This document shows, one piece after another, positions 54,718-64,000 of a DNA stretch of 64,000 nucleotides (the stretch's first letter is position 1; the number at the start of each line of letters is the position of its first letter). A model generated the notes under the pieces. It was not told where the DNA came from and ran no database searches. It was given only the letters and a program-made list of their open reading frames with translations. Origin of the DNA: Phymatolithon calcareum (Eukaryota > Rhodophyta > Florideophyceae > Hapalidiales). Position numbers and translations under genes: made by a program. The stretch spans positions 744,001 to 808,000 of the forward strand of contig OZ345378.1 of the NCBI GenBank assembly GCA_977006965.1, in the 5' to 3' direction.

Positions 54718-55066
54718 GCGTGCGGGATTTGAAGCCGGCTGATAAAAATCGGATTTGTAGGAATGGTTTAGGCGTTAATTGAGATAGGACGGAAGCAAAA
54801 GGAAACGTGACTTATTCCATGAAGCGGAGAGACACAGTTCCCTTTCCAACAATCTGTTTGGCGAGGGAGGCTAGAACGTACAGAAAATGAGGTTGAACTA
54901 TACTGCATGACTCGTATTCATCTACCTGAAAGCGACCAGTCCTGCCGCGCCTGATCTATTATCGAATTGCATCGACCGGCTAGGGTTTTATGGTGCTAAT
55001 CTTTCAAAGATGAAGAAGTAAGAGGAGGTAAAACGACTGCGCTGATCGATTACACGTCGAACGAAA
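54718..55066. promoter_or_regulatory. Intergenic stretch between divergent ORFs
   Basis: No gene. It would hold the promoters of both the minus-strand ORF and the transposase relic. No clear TATA box or terminal repeat was seen. Confidence 0.25.
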
Positions 55067-58000
55067 ATGGGGAGACCACGGCGCAGTCGCTTTCATTTCG
55101 CTGATGTGCAATCACCCTCTAGTAACGCGCATGGAAAAAGCGCCGCTGCTTCAGCCAACGAGACCGGACAAGAATCTATTTGCATTGCAAGTGAGAATAC
55201 TGCTGGGAACCACAGCGACTATACAAGAGACGCCCCAAATAACGGCTGTGCAGACCGGAATGCGTTTAATGAACGTGTACTGGCTGATTCGGACGAGGAT
55301 GCGGACGTTGAACATTTCGACTCTGTCGATGGCACGATTTCGTCTCATAGATAAGAGCAGTCGGTTTGTGATTCAGATTGTCAGGATGGTCATCAGGCCA
55401 GTATTCTTCGTCTCCAAGACGAAAATTCGCATCGTCCAGGGGCGGAGAGTGATCAAGAAGATCTTATTGACATTACAAGCCACGAGGGACATATATTTCA
55501 AGATCCGAAGCCGGACGCGCAGACGGTGACTACTCCCTTGAAGATCAAGAACTGGAAAGTTTTGTGGGGCCTGTTGATGACTTTAGGGAGCACTAAGCTG
55601 ACACGGTATCAATATCAGGCGACGCGAATGATATGCGATGAGTTCAAGAGGGTTCAAGAGTTCACGAGCGTATCGTGGAAATCCGACGGCTTTCCAACAG
55701 AGGATGTAGTAGTGGAAAAGCAGAAAATCAAGTCATTACCGCAGTTTACTATGCTTTCCCCGTCCTATAAGCGTATTCTTTTCAAGGATCTTACCGTCAG
55801 GAGCGTAGATTATTTCCTCTACGTGGACACAACGAAGGCCGGAGCGCGGCCGAACTCATACGTAGAAGACGGAAGACCACTGGCTACTGTTCAGTATGTT
55901 CTACCAAGTGAGTATGCAAGGGCAGATGTTGCCAGTTTTGAGTTTTTTCCGAAATGTGGAGCACAAGTCTATTCAATCTAGCGCAAACTAGAGCTTTTGA
56001 AGACCAGGAATGCACAGATCTTTTCCCAGTTGTGTTTGTTAGGGACCTATTTTACAGCCCAGCGCGATGCGTCAGCGTAGATGTTGGCAGTAACGCCAGT
56101 TTATCAGCATCGAGCAAACTCGCTGAGGTGGGAGATGTTGTAAAGGTATCTCCAATCGACTCCGAAAGTTTCGATCCTGACGTAAGCCAGTACTTTGCCT
56201 GCTCAACATCTGCGGGAGCTTTAGAAGGTCGCATCAGGGCTATATGGACTGTGCAGTACTGGTCTCGTAGAGGCATGAAAACGTTAATGCATCTTTCGAT
56301 GAGGAAGCGTCTGATCGTCATCGAACGATTGCACATGGCTTTGGGTATATGAAATACGGATCCCCCACGGACTCTGTATTAGTCGACGTCCCAAGCTTAC
56401 CAATGAGGAAGATACAGAACCCGGGCACGTTGCAATGGATGATGATCCGTCTGCACACAGCCAATCGAGGCAGAAAGCGAAAAAGAAAATGAGATCACCA
56501 GAAATGGAAGAAGCCCTGAAGAGAAGACGAGAGGCGATGAGAGATTTCAAGAAGAAAACTGAAGAAGCATGGCGAGATTGAGTGAAAACCACAATCAATC
56601 CAGGCGACGTCGTGGTTCTTCTCAGCCTGTTCTTTCAACCAATTAGTCTTAGTGCCGTGGAGCTGCGTGTAGCACAAGAAGACGACTGGGTTATGATTGT
56701 CTATCGTTTCTGGGTAGAAAACGAAGAAAGCTCGCGCCATGCGCTTTTTAGCAAAGGAAATACTCCGATTCCGTTCGATTCTCATCGGGAGGAGCTAAGC
56801 GATACTCAAATAAGGGCAGTATGCTCCCCAATCGACACCTCGAATGCATCAAGGACGTCTGAAGTTCGGCAAGTCATAATTGTTGAACGACATGCACGAA
56901 GGCGTGGTGTTGAAAACTATTGTCCTGTCAGTAGTATGGGAACTTTTTCTAATGGGGAGATGTCCTTTATCTATCGTTTCCTTTTGTTCTGGTATGGATT
57001 TGAGATCACAAAAGGCAAGTCAGCGTCAGGCGACGGTTTTTACTTGATTAGATTAAAATCTTCCCTTCGGGGCCCGTTCCAGCGCCAGTGCAGTTCGCGT
57101 CATCTCACTAGGCCCTCCTGGTGTGAAGAGTGGTCAAGTTTTTAATTTTATGCAAGAAGACGTCTTGAAAGGTCTCACAGATGGATTTATCGACTTGGAC
57201 GCAGAAGTAACAACTCGGAGAATCTTTCTGGACCTTGTTGGATTTTACGGTTACACGCCAGCGCTCAATGCCAGGATAGAAGTTCTTGGCCACACCAGTA
57301 ATGCGCGCTGCCACCTACGCAGGTTTTCGCATCACGCATCAGCGTTAGTCGGCAGTAGATACTCGGATCTAGATTATTATGGCGAACGGACGGAATTTGG
57401 CAGAAGCTACCAAGTTCACCGCGCGATACGAGACTGCGGCGCCCGAAAAGAGACTTGTCGTCTTCTAAGAATGAAGCCATCAGAGTTTGTGCAGGAGCTC
57501 CCTATCCATAGCTTATCAACGGCAATGGAAGATGCGCGAAAAAGTATTCGACTAACTTCATAGAGTATTCTTGTTCTGCAGGGAATACTTGATACTTACA
57601 AGTCCTGTTTCGTTGCACCGGACCATTTACTAACTGGGAATTTACAAGATTGCATTAATCTTTCATTTAAACTGCTGCCATCCGAAGCTTTTCGCAAAAC
57701 ATGTGAGGAGCTGATGATAGCATATCTGCACGACCGTGACCTGCCAATGCATACCCGGCTATTTGACCACGAGAAAAAATCTCTTTACTCTATGTCCATG
57801 TATTGTACGTTTTGAGCGTGGTGGCGGAGTACGCGTTCAGAAAGGGCTTTGAGAAGGCGTGTGATATTTCCGGTGTGAGACGGTATATTTCTTCAAAGTG
57901 CATGCAGGCCATAGACCTCGTGAGGTCCTGCGTCCGGCAGATATCCCTCTTTTGGATCATCCGCGAAGCGTGCTAAAGGCATTTATCAATATCAGGCTGA

Positions 58001-59200
58001 TCTTCGCGCCAGAGCAGATGATCACCAGTCGATGGTTCGCCAAATATGCATGCTGCGAGATGAAGATGTTTACGCATTGGAAGATCGGAGAATATCCCAG
58101 GCTACGAAGAAAAAATAGCTAAGGAACAACACTGCTGTCTAGTGGTCATGAAAACTCTCGACAAGCCCAACGTGCATCGCCGGTTACAGCTTGTGCGGGC
58201 TACCCTTCCAATGATAGGCCATGTGTCTCTAGTAGAGGAGCTTGTACTTGGAAAATCATACCAGTCATTAAAACGAACGATACGGAAGAGAAAAAATAAG
58301 CTTGTTCAAATACAATACATGAACGAAGAGGTTTCCAACGATTGGCAAGGTCGGCTTGCCGTGGTATCATTGTCTGCGGTTAGCGGAACCGTGCACTCTG
58401 TTTGCGCAAGCATCGGCCTCATCAGCGGAATGGAAGCAATGTACTCCATTCCTGGATTACTCAACGATGTGCATCGGAAAGAAGTGCGGCTCGCCCTTGG
58501 CCCAGCGTTTTGTATTCCTTCCCTTCTTGCGCTGACAGGAAGAACAGTTCTATCGCCTCGAACGGGGGCATGTTCAAGACTGAACATATCGTGGTGCTTT
58601 GAAGGAAACCTCTGCACAGTTTCAGAGCAAAGTATGGAAGATTTAGACAACGGTGTGAAACGTGCAACGCGAGAGCCTTGACTGGCTCAATTGACTATTG
58701 GGAATTGCGCTCGATCTACTTACCGATTAGAACTGCAGTTTCCTTGGTTCTAGTTGGCCACATCGTCGAGATCCAATGCTACAAATGCAACAACATGAAC
58801 GCTCAAATACCATTTTTAATTTGTCGAGAAAGTGTTGGTGTACTTTGGTTTGCAAAAGATGAAGGACCAACATTCTGAGCAATTATCTCCTTTTTACGAA
58901 CTTCAGCGTTCTCCGATGAAGAAGATCTATGGGCTGCCTTACGGCCGTGCCATGTTATACGGACCGCCGCGTTCGAGTATTAGTACGAACTGAACTACCA
59001 GAAGTATCAAGTGGGCCGTCCTCTCTCTTTCGTAAAGGCGGGGGACTACAATCGAAAAACGGGAACGTTGCACGACTGTGATGTCAATCTATGTGCTGTA
59101 GTACCACATATGAACCGCATTGATCATGTAAACGCATCGTGAGTAGACCCGGGAAGTATCTTCTTTCTGAAGACCAAATCAGAAGGGTATCCTCCAAGAC
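55067..59200 (+). pseudogene. CACTA/EnSpm (Tnp2-like) transposase, decayed
   Basis: From ATG 55067 one frame runs to 55981 with a single TAA (55352-55354): an acidic N-terminal region, then WGLLMTLGSTKLTRYQYQ and a LPQFTMLSPSYKRI stretch. Further pieces in changing frames follow: PGDVVVLLSLFF (about 56600), GDGFYLIRL, DLVGFYGYTPALNARIEVLG, GHTSNARCHLRRFSHH and ETCRLLRMKPSEF (57170-57560). Near the end (58142-58681) come NVHRRLQLV, TLPMIGHVSLVEELVL and NDWQGRLA, which resemble the C-terminal region of Tnp2-like transposases. I recognise this by overall resemblance, not by confirmed DDE residues. Terminal CACTA repeats were not found. Confidence 0.5.
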
Positions 59201-60450
59201 GATGTAAGGGAAAATTTCTTGGATGAATTAAATTCTCTCTTGCACTCGCCTTCGATTGGGAAGGGAGCTGCTCGAAGGAGGTACCCCATACCTTCACGAA
59301 ATAAAATGATAATGGCCGATACGTCTGTGGATTTGTTCATCATGGTCAGGAGAAATCATCCTGCAAGTCGATAACTTCCGTCACCTAGTTCTTGTCCCCA
59401 TTGAAAGTATATTAGACGCATTTCGGTGACTATAAAATACAACCAATGCACTCTGCGATGTTCAAATTGTATGGGTTTCCCATCATGAACACCGTTCATT
59501 GCGGTGCGTGCGATGGCCGAACTGTCAGGAACACGATACACTCCGGTGCCTGCGTCTTGGGCATTGCACTCGATTGCGATGTGAAACACGCACGGACATG
59601 CAATGAGCTCAGTGCATGCGTGGGTCTCCCATTTTAAACCGCACGACACTCAGAAAAAGACAGAAATCTGCTGATTACGCCTTTACTGTGGGTGCCCTCT
59701 CCATGTCCAGTGCTGTGGACGCATTTGCGGTGAGTTCGAATTGGATTTGGCGCCCTTTTAAACTTTGCGATACCTAAAACAGGGTATATTTCAATTTGTT
59801 CATTCCTTGGTCTAGGTGTCATTCCGAACGGAAGCGAAGTAGATGGTGAAATGCATTGAGGTTGGTAGGAATTGGCAGAGTCTCGTGCCCTGTACTGGAC
59901 AAAACTCAGACGACGGAAGGAGTCAATGGAATTCTCCTTTGCTCTCGGTGTAGTGCGTATTGAAAATGAGGTAGATGTAATACGATGAGTCCGAAATGGA
60001 TGGATAGCCTGGTACAATCTGTGCCACGTCAAGTTCGAAGATTCCTTACAAGTGCCAGCACATTGTTCTTCTACTTTTTAAGTAGCATAAAGGTCTTCAT
60101 TACAAAATACGAAAAGAAACTAAACATTATGAGCTGCTACTTATCCGAATCACGCACTCATTACTCAATTATACTACCAATGTTGGTGTGGCGTCCAACG
60201 TCACTATCATAATCTCCATTTCCTATAAGACTAGATCACTTCAAATTGTCATTACAGCTTGCATTTTCAGAAAACCCTTACAGAGAGAGCACCGTAGGTT
60301 TCGATGCGTGCTTACGCCATGAAGGATCACCAAGGGTAAACCCTAGAACCGCTGGTTACAGCTTCCAGATGGTTACACTGCAAGCATTATAGTGGCGTTG
60401 CCCGGCTAGATCCAATTCTTTTTCTGTAAAGGTCGCCGATTCGCGGCGCC
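59201..60450. other. No recognised feature
   Basis: Short frames only (minus 59634-60032, 132 codons; minus 59356-59649, 97 codons). No motifs, tandem repeats or TIRs. It may include 5' sequence of the Gypsy element, but no LTR copy matching 63825-64000 was found. Confidence 0.4.
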
Positions 60451-60499
60451 CTCGGCGCTTTGCCGGGGAACATCTCGACCGAAGCCAGTGTGCCAACTT

Positions 60500-60935
60500 G
60501 TGCGTTCCAAACCCCACAAATGGTTTGTACGTTCTCTCCGTACAGAAAAGGGTCTAAGAAGAGGCAAGCACTATTGGTTTTCAGAGGAGAAATAGTAAGG
60601 CCGAGTGACAAATTCTACTGTAAAACCTTAATGGGTAGTGGATGTGAAGAAATAATCATATCAAAGGATTCGCGAAGAAACTAGAGGTCAGGAGAGAAAG
60701 AATTAACCTCAATGCAGAACTTTGGAACGGAACACTTGTCGAAATAGAAATATGTTCTGAAAATCTGAGATTACGTATCGGACAGGCAATCTTCAATATA
60801 CGCCCCTACATCGTAGATTGAATGGCCTACAACACAATCTTAGGAAAGGGCTGGCTAACAGATGTCAATCCTATATTAGATTGGACTTGAAACCGAATGC
60901 GTATTAACATTAATGACCGCAGAGGCTTATAAGCA
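60500..60935 (+). pseudogene. Gypsy protease, active-site Asp replaced by Gly
   Basis: TLMGSGCEEIIISKD is the retropepsin D-S-G motif with Asp changed to Gly (codon 60634-60636). YNTILGKGWLTDVNPILDW follows in the correct place, after stops including TGA near 60818. Confidence 0.7.
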
Positions 60936-61017
60936 TGGGGCATTCCTCCTGAATAGCATACTTACGAGTAAACAGTTCGCGAGGTTAGCAAAAAAGAGAA
61001 ATAGTACTTGATACCAT

Positions 61018-61871
61018 GTGCTTCTAAAACCGTCAGGGTCAGAAAGTTTAAACGAAGAACACAGTAAGGGTATCAAGGAAATATTGCAAACATGTGAGGA
61101 TGTTTTCCCTGAAAAGTTACCTTTGGGATTTCCTCCAACGAGAAACATTGAAATGACGATCAATTTGGAAGAAGGATCAAAACCAAAAATTGGTCCAATG
61201 TATAAACTATCTCTCTTAGAATTAAAAGAAATGAAAAAACAACTCGAAGAAGCATTAGAAAACGGCTTCATTCGACCAAGTGTGAGTCCATGGGGATGTC
61301 CAGTCCTATTCACGAAAAAGAAGGATAGAACCCTCCGTATGTGTATAGACTACAGAGCACTCAACAAATCCGGAGTCATGTTCCATTACCTCGCATAGAC
61401 GAAGTGTGGGATCAATTAAGTGGAGCAAAATACTTTTCCACTCTCGATTTAAGAAGTAGTTACCACCAAATCCGTATAAAAGAATCTGATATTGAAAAAA
61501 CTGCATTCCGAACTCGCTATGGACAGTTTGAATATCCGGTAACTCCATTTGGATTAAGTGGAGATCCAGGATGTTTTCGAACCTTAATGAATAATATCTG
61601 CAGACCGCATCTGGATAAGTTTATCCTGGTTTATTTGGATGATATTTTAATGTACAGCAAAAGTGAAGAAGAGCATTTCAAACATTTGGAAATTACTGTT
61701 GACATGCTAAGGAAAAATAGATCGTATACGAAGAGGTCCAAGTGCAAATTCTTCAAGACCCAAGTTGAATATTTAGGACTCATAATCAGTGAAGACGGAA
61801 TCAAAGTTGATCCTAGAAAGGTTGAGGCAATCAATAATTGGGAAGCACCAAATAAGTCCAAAGTTTCTTAG
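61018..61871 (+). pseudogene. Gypsy reverse transcriptase
   Basis: [20 protein letters not shown] and MCIDYRALN (61018-61398), then after a frameshift STLDLRSSYHQIRI, PFGLSGDPGCF and the active site YLDDILMYS (61341-61871), then KCKFFKTQVEYLGLIIS. All catalytic Asp residues are present. Confidence 0.9.
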
Positions 61872-62532
61872 AACGATGTAACTACTATAGGAAATTCGTA
61901 AAGGATTTTGCTAAATTAGCAGCACACTTAACGAATTTAACCGGAAAAAAGACTTCTTTCAAATGGGGAAAGTTAGAAAACGATGCTTGTAATCTTTAAA
62001 AATAACATTAAGTAACGCCCCAGTTCTAAAATGTGCTGATCCAAGTCTAGAATACGAAGTAATATCTGCTGCTTCAGATGCAGGAACTGATGCAGCACTA
62101 ACACAAACAGATGAAAAAGGATGCAGACCTGTAGCGTATGCATCCAAAAAATTAAGTTTAGCAAAACAAAATTATAGTACTCCTGAGAATTAACTTCGTG
62201 GGATAATACACGCATTGCAAACATGGAGATCCTACCTGCATGGATCAAAATTTACAATCTTAACCGACCATCAACCACTGAAATATTTTGATACGCAAAA
62301 AACATTATCGCGAAAACAAGCCAGATGGGTCGAGTTTGTGCAAGTGTTTGACTACTCAACGAAGTATATTAAGGGAAAATCGAATCCCTCACGTAAACGT
62401 AATGAAGTTCATCAAAATCTTACGGCTGTTGTTCGTGAAATGTTGTCGATTACTAAAGTGAAAATAAGTAACAAAATATTGAATAACTTTGAAGAAGATT
62501 ACAGAAGGGATAATTATTTTAAAGAAAAATGA
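61872..62532 (+). pseudogene. Gypsy RNase H
   Basis: Shifted and stopped frames give CNYYRKFVKDFAKLAAHL, NAPVLKCADPSLEY, SAASDAGTDAALTQ (Asp), STPEN followed by TAA where the family has a Glu (62192-62194 region), TILTDHQPLKYF (Asp) and DYSTKYIKGKSN. The usual V-A-D-A-L-S-R end is replaced by PSRKRNE. Confidence 0.85.
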
Positions 62533-62538
62533 GATAAT

Positions 62539-63824
62539 GTGAAACAACCGTATATGAAAAAGGGAAAAAGGTTGCACTCTGAGAACATATTTTTCATACC
62601 TGAAGGTGAAATAAGGAAAACGGTTATGCATAATAATCATGAATCTCTCTTAGGAGGACATAGAGGTGAGAATAAAACATTCACCGTAATTAAGAGACAC
62701 TTCCACTGGCCTAAACAAAGAAGTGACATCAAGAAAAATGTAAATTCATGCCAAAAATGTCAAGAAGCCAAAGGTTCTAACCAATTAAAGTTAGGAAAAC
62801 TAAGACCTTTTCCAACAGCCGAACGCAAGTGGGAAGAAATTTCAATGGATTTCATATTTAAATTACCAAAGACGAAGGATAATATTACAAAAATTCTAGC
62901 AGTTCTTGATAAACTATCTACAAGAGCACATTTTATCTCTCTTCCAGCTGAGCACAAAGCAAAAGGCACCGCAAAAGTGTTCTATAAAGAGATATACAAG
63001 CACCATAGTCTACCAAAGAACAATTATATCTGATAGAGACGCAAGATTCACTGCCAACTTCTGAAAAGAACTTATACGAATCCTTCAGATTCATTCAAAT
63101 CTTTCGACTGCCTTTCAACTACAAACCGATGGGCAGTCAGAGCGTTCTTTTAGAATATTACAAGAAATGTTAAGATGTTCTTTCAATTACACGCAGAAAC
63201 CCTGGAGCAAATATCTGCCAGGTCTCGAAATCGCGTACAAAAATCACGTTAACGATACCACGAAGTATTCTACTTTCTTCTTAGAATATGAACAAAACCC
63301 AATTTCAATCTCTGATATCTTATTCAGTGATAAAAGTACTAAGAATAGAAATTCAAAACGATTCCTGAAAGAAATTAATGAAGCAACTAAAATTGCAAAA
63401 TTAGCAATAGAAGAAGCTAATTTCCGCAATGCTGAAAACGTTGACAGTAAGAGAAATGATGAGGAATTTGAAGTAGGTGATAAAGTCATGTTTTCAACAG
63501 AACCTATCGCTCAAATCTGGTAGAGTTAAGAAGCTAGCACCAAAGTTTCTTGGACCCTTGACAATCCTCAAGAAAAAAGCAAATGGTGTAGCATATCAAT
63601 TGAAATTACCAGAACAACTCGGAACAATCCACGATACATTCCATATTTATCTACTAAAACGTTTTGTACCTGATACCTTCGACCGCGCCACAACCAATCC
63701 TACAAGCACCGCCGCTAAGAATTTCATGAAAATATCCGACCTCCTAAACCCCGAAACTTCGAGTATTCGAGGACGAATACAGAATAGAAGGGGAGGATTT
63801 GTAACAATTTCACTGTTAAACTAG
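62539..63824 (+). pseudogene. Gypsy integrase with GPY-like C-terminus
   Basis: A zinc region H-x-H...C-x2-C (HNNHESLLGGHRG...CQKCQEAKG) opens the part at 62539-63033. The core has MDFIFKLP (Asp), then, in another frame and across a TGA, ISDRDARF (Asp) and QTDGQSERSFRILQEML (Glu). Next come NFRNAEN...EFEVGDKVM and, after another frameshift, KFLGPLTILKKKANGVAYQL and TIHDTFHIYLLKRFVP, the usual end of Gypsy integrases. No chromodomain was recognised after it. Confidence 0.88.
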
Positions 63825-64000
63825 TTACACCTGTACTACAAGTATGACTGATACGTAGCGCATTACACTGAATGTTACACATGAAGTGCAAAATGCTACG
63901 TATGCAAATACGCGAGTGTTACAAGTGTCATTGCAAAGTTTCTATTACTCGTATTCTTATTGGTCCTAATTAGATTCCAACAATGAAATAGGAAGTAGAA
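63825..64000 (+). other. Probable start of the Gypsy 3' LTR, cut by window edge
   Basis: Follows pol directly; a TGTTACAC stretch at 63872 could be the LTR start. It cannot be confirmed without the second copy. Confidence 0.3.

Larger units (their letters stand above)
60460..63824 (+). mobile_element. Ty3/Gypsy LTR retrotransposon, decayed, pol region only
   Basis: Protease, RT, RNase H and integrase occur in Gypsy order with many stops and frameshifts. Gag and the 5' LTR are not recognisable. A 3' LTR probably starts shortly after 63824 but is cut by the window edge. A/T-rich like the Helitron. Confidence 0.9.

Noticed and set aside
20672-58681. Reassignment of TAA to a sense codon, suggested by TAA stops in Helitron, Copia, CACTA-like and RluA-like frames
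   Set aside because: TGA and TAG also interrupt frames (Gypsy, RluA-like), intact genes here end in TAA or TAG, and all affected genes are decayed elements, so ordinary mutation explains it.

Overview
This window is eukaryotic. It has no operons or bacterial-type gene packing. One gene has a canonical GT-AG spliceosomal intron. Nearly everything else is transposable-element sequence from at least eight superfamilies, with decayed host-gene pieces between them. A Hedgehog-type Hint (Hog) domain, a bromodomain/SET1-complex-like fragment and the heavy Copia, Gypsy and LINE load would suit a multicellular red alga (florideophyte). That assignment is inference; another TE-rich protist or alga remains possible.

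Layout. 1-9 kb holds direct copies of an unclassified composite repeat (modules called R1, R2 and R3, plus a 'leader') with a decayed RluA-type pseudouridine synthase between copies. 8.9-11.7 kb holds a Hog-domain pseudogene (-) and a bromodomain gene fragment (+). 11.7-15.1 kb has nothing recognisable apart from a GC-richer stretch near 13 kb. 15.1-19.6 kb holds an apparently intact two-exon gene of unknown function (-). Its 5' end and promoter are the same 'leader' found in the composite repeats, and R1/R2 copies and a small TIR element follow it. 19.9-28.1 kb holds a perfect (AAAAC)n array of 758 bp abutting a Helitron that encodes RepHel and an OTU protease. 29-31.1 kb is tandem repeats. 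31.1-32.1 kb is a MULE-like TIR element with a SWIM finger. 32.2-33.6 kb holds a TAF1B/Rrn7-like fragment and an intact orphan ORF. 33.9-35.1 kb is a protease-integrase retroelement remnant. 36.4-41.0 kb is a Copia element (-) with LTRs, primer-binding site and 5-bp target duplication. 41.1-41.5 kb is a hAT-like non-autonomous element. 41.7-44.7 kb is a 5'-truncated LINE (-) with RT and an unusual RNase H. 45.4-51.7 kb is a longer LINE (-) of another family, with a third truncated LINE (+) nested in its endonuclease region. 54.1-59 kb holds a divergent ORF and a decayed CACTA/Tnp2-like transposase. 60.4-63.8 kb is a decayed Gypsy element.

The elements do not form one pathway; the window is a record of successive insertions. 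Several insertions can be dated relative to each other: LINE3 inside LINE2, Copia inside older minus-strand coding-like sequence, and a TIR element inside an R1/R2 copy. The most promising undescribed items are the composite repeat that carries the two-exon gene, the LINE RNase H interrupted by a Tudor-like insertion, the very large (AAAAC)n array at the Helitron start, and the Copia gag start codon lying inside its initiator-tRNA-type primer-binding site.
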